Shown: positions 42,538 to 52,596, counted from the stretch's first letter. The stretch: DNA of 64,000 bases from JAFDZV01 sp048594725 (GCA_048594725.1 JBMDXA010000226.1:1-64000); one strand, 5' to 3'. Notes: generated by a model from the letters alone, not told the origin. A program made the numbers and translations.

Positions 42538-42933
42538 ATGTCTTCATCCGAACAGACCCCTTTCGATATCGTCAACGCCTGGCTGGATGCGGTGAACGAC
42601 CGCCGCGAGGAGCGGCTGATGGAACTTTCCGATCCGGACATCGAGATCGTGGGACCGCGAGGAACCGGCCATGGGCATGCGTTGCTGCGCGAGTGGATGT
42701 CGCACGCGCATGTGCATCTGGAGGCGCTGTGCGTCTTCGCCGCCGGCGACCGCGTGGTGGTGGAACAGCATGGGGTCTGGCGCTCGGTGCAGGATGGGAA
42801 GCTGATCGGGGAGACCGATGTGGCCTCGGAGTTCCGTGTGGCGGGAGGCCGCGTGGCACGATATGCGCGGTATGATTCGGTGGATGAGGCTCTTCAGGCC
42901 GCCGGACTGGCCTACACCGATGAGATGGTCTGA
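42538..42933 (+). CDS. NTF2/SnoaL-like protein
   Basis: The 131-residue protein fits a SnoaL-like cone fold: helix (PFDIVNAWLDAVNDRREERLMELSDP), strand DIEIVGPRGTGHGHALLREWM, and strands with CVFAAGDRVVVEQHGVWRS and VASEFRVAGGRVARYARY. Such proteins bind small hydrophobic ligands or act as isomerases; no specific catalytic pair can be assigned. ATG at 42538 begins the fold; there is no good ribosome site. Confidence 0.8.
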   Translation: MSSSEQTPFDIVNAWLDAVNDRREERLMELSDPDIEIVGPRGTGHGHALLREWMSHAHVHLEALCVFAAGDRVVVEQHGVWRSVQDGKLIGETDVASEFRVAGGRVARYARYDSVDEALQAAGLAYTDEMV

Positions 42934-43161
42934 AAAAGTCAGGGGGGCGCTGGAGCCGGGGAGAATGAGGATAGGGAACGATGGGGCGATATCATCAAGA
43001 CTGATGGCATCGCCCTACTCACCGCTCCTGGTGTGGCTGGCCCTGTTTGGGCGGCGTTCGGCTCCGCCCGCCTGGGTGTCCGCACGCGTGAGGGAGTAGA
43101 ACGGCGCGACAACGCATCTCAGAGAATTATATCCATAGGTACGTAAGCTCCAGGTCATACC

Positions 43162-43497
43162 ATGAACACAACGACATTGCCCCGTTCCTTCACCGAGCTG
43201 GTGGAGCAGTCCGATCGTCCCGTCCTGGTCGATTTCTGGGCGGCGTGGTGCGGTCCGTGCAGGATGGTGGCACCGGTGATAGAACAGATCGCCAGGGAAT
43301 ACAAGGGGAAGCTGCTGGTGGTGAAGATCAATGTGGACGAGAAGCCGCAGGTCTCCGCACAGTACAGCGTTCAGAGCATCCCCACCATCATGCTGTTCCA
43401 TCGCGGCAAGGTGCTGATGCGCGAGGCCGGAGCGCTGCCGTACGGCACACTGAAACAATCGATCGATGCGGCCCTGGCCGGCGCCGGCCAGGCGTAG
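43162..43497 (+). CDS. trxA: Thioredoxin
   Basis: The 111-residue protein is a classic thioredoxin: VLVDFWAAWCGPCRMVAPVI with redox Cys30 and Cys33, the buried Asp of the family (VDFWA) and the cis-Pro loop IPTIMLF. It reduces protein disulfides in the cytoplasm with thioredoxin reductase and NADPH. No signal peptide. An imperfect long hairpin follows 75 bp later. trxB is not adjacent. Confidence 0.96.
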   Translation: MNTTTLPRSFTELVEQSDRPVLVDFWAAWCGPCRMVAPVIEQIAREYKGKLLVVKINVDEKPQVSAQYSVQSIPTIMLFHRGKVLMREAGALPYGTLKQSIDAALAGAGQA

Positions 43498-44055
43498 ATC
43501 GGCTACGGCAACCGCTGTAGCCGCTGCAATGCGGCCGCGGATGCGGCAGAGAATCATAAGCGAATCATAGCGGGCCCTTCCGGAGCAGAGGATGTTCCGG
43601 AAGGGCCGTTGTCATTTCCGGGGGTGCTGCGTTGTCACTTCTCTGTAACATCTCCATAAACCGGGGGTTATCAAACCGGTGGCAGAGGGGGAATTGCATG
43701 GAACCCAGCCGGCAAGTTCGTACATTCTCCGGCCGGCGGAGGGAATACCGTCTCCGGGTGGATACTACAATCCTCCTGACGGGTTGTGCGTCGGTATCGG
43801 CCAAAGCATTGCCGTCCGAATAGCAGCACAGTCCAGAGCCGGTGATGCCCACATCCAACCTTCCCATCGTTTCCGGCGTGTGATTGCACTCGGCAGTCCA
43901 CATTCCGGCAAGGTCCGTCGCGATGCCCCCAACCCATCTCCATCACTCCAGGTGATCGCGTGGGCGTGATTGTGCCGCAGGAACTTCTCCTGCCCGCAAC
44001 CGGCCACCGCAGGCGATGGCGTTTCGTGGCATGAGATCCTCCAGAGGCAACACCC
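43498..44055. other. 558-bp intergenic region with a hairpin; no gene recognised
   Basis: A 12-bp perfect hairpin GGCCCTTCCGGA/TCCGGAAGGGCC (43573-43584 with 43596-43607) probably ends trxA transcription, although its T tract is weak. From about 43690 to 44010 the minus strand has open frames with mixed coding feel but no consistent start or family, possibly a decayed gene. Confidence 0.5.
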
Positions 44056-45627
44056 ATGAACCGACGATCCTTCTTTACACAGTGGTTCACGCGCCCTGCT
44101 CCCGGCGCCGATCCGCGCACTCCTGTTGCACGCCGGGCCGCCGCCGGGCTGCAACCCTATACTCCCACTGCGGCCGCTCCCTGGAACGCAATCCGTGCCG
44201 GGCATCTGCTTCGCCGGGCCACCTTCATGCCCCGCTGGGCCGATCTGGAGGCCATCCTGGCGCTTTTGCCGTCGCAGGCGGTGGATCTTCTGCTGAATGC
44301 GGCCAGCCTTCCGGCAAAGCCCGGTGTGGCAAGCCATAGCACCGAAAGCCTGGAGGGACTCGACGTCACCCTGCAGAATCAGCTCCGCGAAGTGTGGCGC
44401 AGCGACCAGCAGGCGCTCAGCGCCTGGTACGCCGATGTCATCAAGAATGCCCACCTGACGCTGGTGGAGAAGATGGTGGCATTCTGGAGCGGGCATTTTA
44501 CAACCGAGTTCGAGACGGATGATGGGATTGTGGTAGCCCCGCTTCTCTATATCCAGAACCAGCTGTTCCGCGACCATGGCCTCGGCAATCTGAAGGATCT
44601 GGTAATGTCGGTAACGCTGGATGGCGCCATGCTGGTGTATCTGGGAGGGGATCTGAACAAGGCGGGAGCGCCCAACGAGAACTATGCGCGCGAGCTGCTG
44701 GAACTGTATACCACCGGCCTGGGGCATTATACCGAGGGGGATGTGCAGAACGCCGCCCGTATCCTCACCGGCTGGCGCTCCGCCCGCTACGATGATCTGC
44801 CCACGCCGAACGGGATGTTCAAAACCTATTTCCTCCCCTCGCAGCACGATATCAACGGCAAGGAGTTCCTCGGGGTCTCCTTCCCGGCGCGCGACACCAC
44901 CACCAACACCGAGTTCCTGGTGCAGCGCGACGAGGTGCGCAAGCTGGTGGATACGATCTTCGAGAAACGTGGCCGCGCCGTTGCCGAATTCATCAGCCGG
45001 AAGATCTACCGCTTCTTCGTCTACAGCAATCCTGCCGGTGCCGACGAGGGGGTGATCGATGCGATGGCCGATCTGTTCATCCGGAACGATTTCGAGATCC
45101 GCCCGGTGATGGCCGCGCTCCTGAAAAGCGAGCACTTCTTCGATAACGCCAACATCGGTTCGCAGATCAAAACCCCCGCCGAGTTCGCCGTGGGGCTGGC
45201 CCGCCAGCTCGGCGCCAACCGCGATCTTGTTGATGATATGTCCCGGCTGGCGCAGGCCCCGTTCGAGCCCCCGAACGTGAGCGGATGGCCCGGCCATCAC
45301 GACTGGATAACCACCACCACCTATCCGCTCCGCTCGGATATCTCCTCGCAGGCGGTCTCCTCGGCGAGCGATGAGGCGCTGGTGGAGTTCATCAAAAGTT
45401 TCCCCGATCATACCAATGTGGCGGCTCTGGTGACGAACGCTGCGGCGATCCTTCTGCCACGGCCCCTCTCCTCCGGCCGGAAGGCATCGTTGCAGGCCAA
45501 GCTGCTGGCCGGTGCCCCCGATTACGAATGGGGGGAGATCCTTTCCGAGAGCCCCTCCACCGCCGCGCGCAACATGCGCGATATGCTCGGCACCGTGGTC
45601 GAGCTTCCCGATTTCCAGTTGTGCTGA
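44056..45627 (+). CDS. DUF1800 family exported protein
   Basis: The 523-residue protein has the family motifs AGHLLRRATFMPRWADLE, LVEKMVAFWSGHFTTEF, NENYARELLELYTTGLGHYTEGDVQNAARILTGWR and SGWPGHHDW. The N-terminus MNRRSFFTQWF carries a twin-arginine pair but lacks a long hydrophobic core. Function is unknown. DUF1800 and DUF1501 genes are regularly paired, as here (108 bp apart), and are thought to form an exported complex. Probably cotranscribed with the next gene. Confidence 0.9.
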   Translation: MNRRSFFTQWFTRPAPGADPRTPVARRAAAGLQPYTPTAAAPWNAIRAGHLLRRATFMPRWADLEAILALLPSQAVDLLLNAASLPAKPGVASHSTESLEGLDVTLQNQLREVWRSDQQALSAWYADVIKNAHLTLVEKMVAFWSGHFTTEFETDDGIVVAPLLYIQNQLFRDHGLGNLKDLVMSVTLDGAMLVYLGGDLNKAGAPNENYARELLELYTTGLGHYTEGDVQNAARILTGWRSARYDDLPTPNGMFKTYFLPSQHDINGKEFLGVSFPARDTTTNTEFLVQRDEVRKLVDTIFEKRGRAVAEFISRKIYRFFVYSNPAGADEGVIDAMADLFIRNDFEIRPVMAALLKSEHFFDNANIGSQIKTPAEFAVGLARQLGANRDLVDDMSRLAQAPFEPPNVSGWPGHHDWITTTTYPLRSDISSQAVSSASDEALVEFIKSFPDHTNVAALVTNAAAILLPRPLSSGRKASLQAKLLAGAPDYEWGEILSESPSTAARNMRDMLGTVVELPDFQLC

Positions 45628-45735
45628 TCCCTTGAACGTGCTCCTCCCCCTGTATGCTCCCGTCGTTCATCCGATGCCGATGGAGACTGAAGCGCGGGGA
45701 GGCTGCTCACCGAAAACTACTCCGGCCGGTACGCC

Positions 45736-47316
45736 ATGAAACGACGCACATTTCTCAAGACCGCCGCCACCACGGCCGCGGCCTCGCCGATACTTCTGGG
45801 AGGACTGCCGCTGCGGGCGCAGTCGAACCTTGCCATGCTCGCGCAGATGCCGTCGCTCGACGACGACCGCATCCTCATCATCGTGCAGTTGTTCGGCGGC
45901 AACGACGGGCTCAATACCATGATCCCGGCCGATGACGACGAGTACTACCGCATGCGTCCCGGCATCGCCGTGCCGAAGAAGGATGCCTGGAACAATGTGG
46001 GCGATATCTATCTGCACCCGGCGCTCGCGCTCGGCTCCAAGGGGGGCGTGGCGCGGATGCTGGAGACCGGCACGCTGGCGCTGGTGCAGGGGGTGGGCTA
46101 TCCCAATCCCAATCTCTCCCACTTCCGCTCCACCGATATTTGGCTGAGCGGCATCAATTCCTCCGATCCCAACGTCCGGCTCGATACCGGCTGGATAGGC
46201 CGGTATCTGGAACAGCGCTATCCCGATTTCCCCGGCTCCCTGCCGGATCATCCCCTCTCGGTGCAGTTCGGCGGCAGCTTCTCGCTGACGCTGCTGAGTT
46301 CCAAGGGAAGGATGGGCATCGAGGTTACCGATCCGAGCGGGCAGCGCGGCGTGGGCTCGCAGCTCGATTCGCTCGATCCCGAAAGCAACGGCACCGCCTA
46401 TCAGGAGGAGTACGGGTTCATCGCCGATATCGCCAACCGCTCCAACAAATACGCACAGGCGGTGAAGGATGCCTATGCCGCCGGCAAGGGACAGCTGCGC
46501 GGCGAGTACGGCGGCGATGGCTTCGGACGGCAGATGGCCTCGGTGGCGGCGCTTATCGCTGGCGGCCTGAAGTCGAAGATCTACGTGGTCTCGATGGGGG
46601 GCTTCGATACCCATGTCACGCAGCAGTACGAAGGGAACTCCGGAACACACCCCTCGCTCCTGGCACGTTTCAGCGATGGGGTGGCGCAGTTCACCAACGA
46701 TATGACCCGGCTGGGGCAGGCCGATCGCGTGGTGGGCATCACCGTCAGCGAGTTCGGGCGCAGACCGCATGAGAACGGCAGCCTTGGCACCGATCACGGC
46801 GCGGCCGGTGTGCAGTTCATCTGGGGAACGATGGTCAACAGCGGCGTGTTCGGCAATCCGTTCGATCTGAAGAACCTGAATGCCAACGGCGATCTGAACT
46901 ACGAGGTGGATTACCGCGAGGTCTACGCCGAGATCCTTACCGACTGGTTCGGGCTCTCCATGGCGCAGATGCGGGAGGTGCTCCAGAAGGATGATCTGAT
47001 GCCGGTGGATGTGCTGAAGACCCCCTCCGGCGTGGAGCGCGAGGCTATCGGGAAGGGGGGCGTAGCCATCAACGGCAGCTACCCGAACCCCTTTACCACC
47101 TCCACGACCGTGGAGATCCGTCTGGACCGTGCCGCAACGGCGGTGCTGGAGATCAGCACGCTGGACGGACGCCGTGTAGCCCGCCCGCTGGAAGCGCGCC
47201 TGGAAGCCGGCGTGCACAGCATCCCCGTTGCCGCCGATCTTCCGGCCGGCACCTATCTCTGCACCCTCCGCGCCGCCGGCCGCACCGATTCGTGCGTGCT
47301 CCGCTGCGTCCGGTGA
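45736..47316 (+). CDS. DUF1501 protein with Tat-like signal and T9SS sorting domain
   Basis: The 526-residue protein starts with a twin-arginine signal (MKRRTFLKTAATTAAASP, cleavage near PLRA-Q). It then shows DUF1501 features of the alkaline-phosphatase-like fold: ILIIVQLFGGNDGLNTMIP, VQGVGYPNPNLSHFRSTDIW, VVSMGGFDTHVTQQ and GITVSEFGRRPHENGSLGTDHGAA. The last ~80 residues are a type IX C-terminal sorting domain (SYPNPFTTSTTVEIRL ... LPAGTYLCTLRAAG). The layout predicts folded export by Tat followed by outer-membrane passage through T9SS and surface display. Paired with the DUF1800 gene. Confidence 0.93.
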   Translation: MKRRTFLKTAATTAAASPILLGGLPLRAQSNLAMLAQMPSLDDDRILIIVQLFGGNDGLNTMIPADDDEYYRMRPGIAVPKKDAWNNVGDIYLHPALALGSKGGVARMLETGTLALVQGVGYPNPNLSHFRSTDIWLSGINSSDPNVRLDTGWIGRYLEQRYPDFPGSLPDHPLSVQFGGSFSLTLLSSKGRMGIEVTDPSGQRGVGSQLDSLDPESNGTAYQEEYGFIADIANRSNKYAQAVKDAYAAGKGQLRGEYGGDGFGRQMASVAALIAGGLKSKIYVVSMGGFDTHVTQQYEGNSGTHPSLLARFSDGVAQFTNDMTRLGQADRVVGITVSEFGRRPHENGSLGTDHGAAGVQFIWGTMVNSGVFGNPFDLKNLNANGDLNYEVDYREVYAEILTDWFGLSMAQMREVLQKDDLMPVDVLKTPSGVEREAIGKGGVAINGSYPNPFTTSTTVEIRLDRAATAVLEISTLDGRRVARPLEARLEAGVHSIPVAADLPAGTYLCTLRAAGRTDSCVLRCVR

Positions 47317-47652
47317 TGGTCGATTCTAGATTTTCGATTTTGGATTTTCGATTTGGTCCATCTTCGCTTTACGATTGAAGATTTACGATTGGAAGACAGG
47401 GGAGGGGAGAAGAAATCTCTCGCCTGGATTTCGGGGCTTTCCGATTTCTCATCGTGTCGATTTCATGTCCGGCGCGACGATCCATAGCAGATTTTCGATT
47501 TTGGATTTTCGATTGGAAGACAGGGGAGAGCTCTCCCTGACTCCTGGCGCCTGACTCCCGGCTTCTCATTCGCGCAGATTTCATGTCCGGCGCGACGATC
47601 CGTATCTGTATCCCCCATTCCCCTGCATCAAGATTCGCGAAAATTCGTGGTT
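47317..47652. repeat. Intergenic repeats including an 87/88-bp element
   Basis: Several GATTTTCGATT / TTTTGGATTTTCGATTTGG repeats lie at 47327-47400 and 47490-47517. A partial dispersed element (TCGATTTCATGTCCGGCGCG, 47457-47476) is followed by a full one at 47568-47655. The full copy begins ATTCGCGCAGATTTCAT and ends CATCAAGATTCG-CGAAAATTCGTGGTTATG. The final ATG is the start codon of the giant surface protein. No gene lies in the gap. Confidence 0.75.
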
Positions 47653-50600
47653 ATGCGAACACTCTACATCCTGCTCACATCCATTCTAGTGCTGCTGGGG
47701 AGCGTGCCATTGCAGGCGCAGTTCCCCGCAAGCTGCGATGGGGACAAGTCGTGCATCGGCAATGCGCTCACGATCTCGGTGACGAGCGGCAAGGGAGCCC
47801 AGTACGTCGATGTCGACACCTCGTCGGTGCTTCGCGGGCTCGATACCGCCATCACGTTCGAGGCGTGGATACGCCCGGAGCCGCAGCCGGGGAAGCGCCA
47901 GTTCATCGGTGGCTTATGGGGACCGAACAAGGACAATAACGACCAGTGGGTGCTGTATCTGGAGGATGAGAGGATAAGTTTTGCGCTCAGCCCCGACGAC
48001 TCGTACCTGGGGGATGCCGACAACACCGTCACCAGCGCTGTGGTGCCGGGGCTGTACGGCCGGGGCTGGATTCATGTCGCCGCCGTCTGGGATGGCGCCT
48101 CCACCGCCGCCCGCATCTATGTGGATGGGTTCGAAGTCTCCCGCGCCGCCAATGCCGCCGTTCCGCTGCTCCGGCTGAAGCGTGTGGAGAGCCCGAAACT
48201 TCCCATGCAGATCGGAAGCTGCAACGGCCTGTACGACGATACCACCCGCTACCGTACGTTCAAGGGGCAGATCGATGAGGTGCGGCTCTGGAGGCGTGCC
48301 CTTGCCGAGCGCGAGATCCGCTGCCAGCGCAATCTCTCGCTGAACGGCAACGAGCCGGGACTGATCCTCTACTACCGCTGCAACGAGCAGGGTTCATCGC
48401 AGAGCCTGTGCGACGCCACCGGCAACGCGCAGGTGGGGCTGATGCGCAGCGGCGCGGCCTGCAACGCCAGCGATCGCCAGATCCTTCCCACGTATATCGT
48501 CACGCCCGGTTCGGTCGGGGGGACGCTGTACTGCACCAGCGATACGGTTCTCTCCTTTACCATCGTCGATACCTCGTTCTGCGGTTCCACCGTGCAGATC
48601 CAGATGGCGGGCGCCGACGGGCGATTGTTCCGGGCCTCGCAGAGTTCCTTTACGCTTGCGCAGAACGTGCCGCAGACCTTCACGGTACAGTTGCGGGCCA
48701 CGCTGATCGGCGCCATCAACGCCGAAATGCGAGTGGTCAATACCAACCGCTGCGGCGCCACCGTGCGGGTGCCGCTGGTCTACACGCGCCGCACCGAGCT
48801 GGATTACTCCAAGGGGCGTATGCAGCTCGATACGCTCTTCGTGGGCTGCCTGGATAAAAGCCGGGCGGAGGATACGCTGGAGATCTGCAACAACACCGGG
48901 CGCCCGATGAACCTGGACAGCCTGGTGCTGGGGACCGCCCGCTTCAACTGGCGCGCGCTCAATCCGGCGCGCACGCCATTCCCCGGCGCTCCGGTGACGC
49001 TCGCCTCCGGGGAATGCTGGAAGGTGATCGTCCGGATGGATGCCGGGGATACCACCAGAACCAACTACGATACGCTCCGGATCTTCAGCGATGACCGCTG
49101 CCCCGGAAGCGGCATCATCCCGGTGCAGGGGCATTCCCAGGAGGTGTTCACCATCCTGCAACCGAACGGTGTAGACCGCGTGGATTCCATGAACTTCGGC
49201 GATGTCTGCCCCGGCCAGATCAGCGACGTGCAGATGTACCAGTGGCGCAATCTTCTTCAGGAGCCGATCGACATCGATACGATCATCGTCTCCAACGGCT
49301 TCTTCACCCGGCGCAACATCTACCCGGTGCAGCTTCTGCCGCGCACCGCCTATCAGCCTACCTTCACCCGGTTCCGCCCGGATCGTCCCGGCCCCTTTAC
49401 CGGCCAGATGATCTTCCGCACCACCTACCGTGGCTGCGTCATCGAGAGGAAAGTGGAACTGACCGGACGTGGCATCTCGGTGGATGTCTCGTTCAATGGC
49501 GCGCTTGTCGGGTTCGGCAATGTTACCATCGGCAAGACCCAGGGGCAGGGGGTGAGCGTTACCAACAACGGCCGCGACGCGCGAGGCATGGCCGCCTATC
49601 TGAAGGTGGGGGATGTCTTCAGCATCGTCTCCGGAGGGGCGTTCGCGATATCGCCCGGACAGACCGTACAGGTGGGAGTGGAGTTCCGCCCGCGCGAGCC
49701 CAGAACCTATTACGATACGCTCTGCGTGTTCGACAACCAGTGCTATCAGACCATCTGCATTCCCATCTCCGGCACCGGCGTCTTCGATGCGCTTGTGTTC
49801 GATCCTCCGTATCTGAACATGGAGAACATCATCGGCTGCCAGTGCCGTACCGATACCATACAGGTGCTGAACAATCTGGGGAGCGGCCTGGGATTCACCT
49901 GGACGAAGAACGATCCGGGCGGGAAGTTCCAGGTGCGCCAGCTCGGCTCCGCCGGTGGTGCGCTGCCGGTTGGCGGGGGGACGTCGTTCGAGGTCACCTA
50001 CTGCCCGAACGATCTGAACACCGATCGCTCCGACCGTTCCTATATCGATATCCGGCTCTCCGACGGCCAGCTCTATCAGGTGCTGCTGCACGGCACCAGC
50101 GTGGCCCCCAAGCTCTACGTTACGCCGCTCACCGCCTTCGGTAATGTGGAGGCGGGCTGGCGCAGGCGCGAGATGATCCTGGTGGAGAACGCCAGCTCCG
50201 TGCCGATCCACGTCACCGCCGCAAACGTTCCGCCGGGGTACACGGTGCTCTCCACCAGTCCGGTTCTGCCCAGAACCCTGAACCCGCGCGATTCGCTCTG
50301 GGTGGAGGTGGAGCTTGCCCCCACGACGGAGGGCTCGTACAACGGCCGGATCACCCTCGTCTCCGACTCCCCCTGCCAGCTCGGCTGGAGCGGCGAGCTT
50401 ACCGGGCGCGGTGTGGTGATGAAGCTGGATGTGCCGATACGGTTCATCAACTACGGCCTGATAAAGCCGTGCGATTGCTCCGTCCGGGAGATACCGCTGC
50501 CGAACAACAGCGAGTATATCCCGATGGATATCGATTCGGTCTGGATCGATGGCGCCGGCGTCACCTCGGCCAACCCGGCGGTGTTCGTCTGGCGCTCGCG

Positions 50601-52596
50601 GCAGACCGGCGGGGCCACGCTGCCGTACACGCTGGCTCCAAGGAGCGTCGATACGCTGCTGGTATCCTTCTGCCCGAACATCCCGGCAACGCAGCAGAAC
50701 CTTCTTGCAAACGCCGCGATCCATATCCGCGCCCGTACCCAGGTCTGGAGCGAGCAGTTCGATGTGGTGCTGAGCGGGCGGCGCGAGATGAACTTCCAGC
50801 CGAACCGCGTGCAGGTCTCCTTCCCGGCAACCCGCGTGGATACTGCCGCGCAGCCGATCCCCGTGGAGATCACCGTGCCCGACCAGTTCATCAATCCGAG
50901 CGGCGACAGCGTCGTGATCGATACGATGACGTTCGTGCCGGACCAGCGGGTCTTCTCCATCGAACATCCCTCCGGACAGCCTTTCCCGTGGGTGATAAAG
51001 CGTGGAGAGAAGCTGACGTTCCGCGTGAAGTTCTACCCGCGCGCGCCGAAGGATTACGTGGCGCGGCTCAACATCCATACGAGTTTCCCCTGCACCGGCG
51101 TGGATACCACCATCCTGGTGCGGGGAACCGGATTTGCCCCCGCCTTCGGATTGCAGATGGCGTTCGATACATCGGCGGTGGGACGCGATACCATCAACCT
51201 TACAACCTGCGATACGCTGGAGCTGCCGGTGATGATCACCCGCGCGATACCGCAGGATATCATCGACATCGCCTTCCGTATCGGCTACGATTCCACGGCG
51301 ATGAAGCTGATCGGCGTGCGCTCCCCGTATACAGGCAACAGCGTGGTACGGGATACCGGCGACGGCGCCCGCGCCTATCTGAAGGATGCCCGGATGGTGC
51401 AGGCCGGAACCGTCGCGTACGTCCGCTTCGCGGTCACGCGCGGGCCGGTCACCTTCCCGATCACGCTGGATGAGATAGACTTCGACAGCGACTCGCTGGT
51501 GTTCTTCAAGATCATCGCCGGGATCGATCGCGGCCTGGTCCGGATCGACCAGCCGATGATCGAGATCACCAGGTCCGTCCGGTTCGATACGGTGAACATC
51601 AAGAGCTGCGACACGCGCGCGATCGTGGTGCGGAATCCGGGGCTGATCCCGATCACGTTCGATTCGCTGAGCGGCCTGCCGCCGGGGCATCGCATCACCG
51701 CCAGCAGCATCCCCTATCCGGCCGTGCTGGCGCCAGGGGATTCCATCGAGCTTACCCTCACATTCTGCCCGTTCATGGAGATGGCGTACGATTCCACGCT
51801 CCGTGCCCATTCCAGCTCTCCCTGCGTCATCGCCGACAGCGGAACGATCCACAGCTTCGGGTATGCTCCTCCGTTCCCGATGCGGATCATGCTGGGGGAT
51901 GGCACAACCGAGCTTCCGTCGATCTCCGGCATCATCGCCGATACCGTGGAGGTGCCGGTCTCGGTGGATCGTGATGTGCCGCAGACGCCGCTGGATGTGA
52001 CGGTGCTTCTGGAATACAACCGGCGCGCGCTCCAGTTCATCGATGCCAGGTCCTCCTACTCGGCGGCGGTCTCGGCGTCCGAGAGCAGCAATGGGCTGCT
52101 GGTGCGGATTCCCGGCTGCGACAGCATCCGGCAGGGGGAGATCGCCCTGCTGCGCTTCGTGGTGGCGGTGCCGGATGTGGTAAGCTCGCCGATGTATCTT
52201 ATCCCGCAGCCGTTCACCAGCGACTCGATCTTCTGGGTGAAGCTCGATCCGCCTATCACGACCGGCGATACCACCACGGTGATGGTCGATCCGCGCTGCA
52301 ACATCTCGCGGCTGAATTTCCGTGGCGGCACCAACAAGCTCTCGGCCGCCCGGCCGAACCCGGCGCGTACCCGCATCTCCATCGAGGCGGAGTTCGTGGA
52401 GGACGCCAACACCCGCCTGCGCCTGTACAACAGCGCCGGCGTGGAGGTCTATCAGGTTCTCGACGGCAGCACGCGGATGAGCGGCGGCCGCTACCGCTTC
52501 GATTTCGATGTCAGCGTTCTGCCGAGCGGCGACTATTACTGCGTTTTGGAGGCCGGCCGGTTCCGGGCGGTGGAACAGGTGAAGATCGTGAAGTGA
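47653..52596 (+). CDS. Giant T9SS cargo with LamG-like, anchor-D (hydin-like) and cohesin-like domains
   Basis: The 1647-residue protein has a signal peptide (LYILLTSILVLLGSVPLQA-Q). A LamG/concanavalin-like domain lies at about residues 40-260 (ITFEAWIRPEPQPGKRQFIG, IDEVRLWRRALAEREIRC). Many choice-of-anchor-D/ASPM-SPD-2-hydin-type beta domains follow at roughly 390-1160 and 1310-1420, with repeated 'L.FG.V..G', 'I..N....P' and 'F.P' patterns. Two cohesin-like segments (IDIAFRIGYDSTAMKLIGVR near 1215; LDVTVLLEYNRRALQFIDAR near 1445) and a T9SS sorting domain (PNPARTRISIEAEF ... LPSGDYYCVLEAG) complete it. It probably serves as a surface adhesin or matrix protein. The preceding dispersed repeat supplies its ATG. 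Confidence 0.93.
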   Translation: MRTLYILLTSILVLLGSVPLQAQFPASCDGDKSCIGNALTISVTSGKGAQYVDVDTSSVLRGLDTAITFEAWIRPEPQPGKRQFIGGLWGPNKDNNDQWVLYLEDERISFALSPDDSYLGDADNTVTSAVVPGLYGRGWIHVAAVWDGASTAARIYVDGFEVSRAANAAVPLLRLKRVESPKLPMQIGSCNGLYDDTTRYRTFKGQIDEVRLWRRALAEREIRCQRNLSLNGNEPGLILYYRCNEQGSSQSLCDATGNAQVGLMRSGAACNASDRQILPTYIVTPGSVGGTLYCTSDTVLSFTIVDTSFCGSTVQIQMAGADGRLFRASQSSFTLAQNVPQTFTVQLRATLIGAINAEMRVVNTNRCGATVRVPLVYTRRTELDYSKGRMQLDTLFVGCLDKSRAEDTLEICNNTGRPMNLDSLVLGTARFNWRALNPARTPFPGAPVTLASGECWKVIVRMDAGDTTRTNYDTLRIFSDDRCPGSGIIPVQGHSQEVFTILQPNGVDRVDSMNFGDVCPGQISDVQMYQWRNLLQEPIDIDTIIVSNGFFTRRNIYPVQLLPRTAYQPTFTRFRPDRPGPFTGQMIFRTTYRGCVIERKVELTGRGISVDVSFNGALVGFGNVTIGKTQGQGVSVTNNGRDARGMAAYLKVGDVFSIVSGGAFAISPGQTVQVGVEFRPREPRTYYDTLCVFDNQCYQTICIPISGTGVFDALVFDPPYLNMENIIGCQCRTDTIQVLNNLGSGLGFTWTKNDPGGKFQVRQLGSAGGALPVGGGTSFEVTYCPNDLNTDRSDRSYIDIRLSDGQLYQVLLHGTSVAPKLYVTPLTAFGNVEAGWRRREMILVENASSVPIHVTAANVPPGYTVLSTSPVLPRTLNPRDSLWVEVELAPTTEGSYNGRITLVSDSPCQLGWSGELTGRGVVMKLDVPIRFINYGLIKPCDCSVREIPLPNNSEYIPMDIDSVWIDGAGVTSANPAVFVWRSRQTGGATLPYTLAPRSVDTLLVSFCPNIPATQQNLLANAAIHIRARTQVWSEQFDVVLSGRREMNFQPNRVQVSFPATRVDTAAQPIPVEITVPDQFINPSGDSVVIDTMTFVPDQRVFSIEHPSGQPFPWVIKRGEKLTFRVKFYPRAPKDYVARLNIHTSFPCTGVDTTILVRGTGFAPAFGLQMAFDTSAVGRDTINLTTCDTLELPVMITRAIPQDIIDIAFRIGYDSTAMKLIGVRSPYTGNSVVRDTGDGARAYLKDARMVQAGTVAYVRFAVTRGPVTFPITLDEIDFDSDSLVFFKIIAGIDRGLVRIDQPMIEITRSVRFDTVNIKSCDTRAIVVRNPGLIPITFDSLSGLPPGHRITASSIPYPAVLAPGDSIELTLTFCPFMEMAYDSTLRAHSSSPCVIADSGTIHSFGYAPPFPMRIMLGDGTTELPSISGIIADTVEVPVSVDRDVPQTPLDVTVLLEYNRRALQFIDARSSYSAAVSASESSNGLLVRIPGCDSIRQGEIALLRFVVAVPDVVSSPMYLIPQPFTSDSIFWVKLDPPITTGDTTTVMVDPRCNISRLNFRGGTNKLSAARPNPARTRISIEAEFVEDANTRLRLYNSAGVEVYQVLDGSTRMSGGRYRFDFDVSVLPSGDYYCVLEAGRFRAVEQVKIVK

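Noticed and set aside
43671..44120. Minus-strand frames in the gap after trxA as a gene
   Set aside because: Several frames are open in turn, none with start signal or domain; at most a decayed remnant.
48394..51852. 1152-residue open frame antisense to the giant surface protein
   Set aside because: It is a by-product of high GC and codon bias; the sense strand has signal peptide, repeat domains and sorting signal, the antisense translation is low-complexity and His/Arg-rich.
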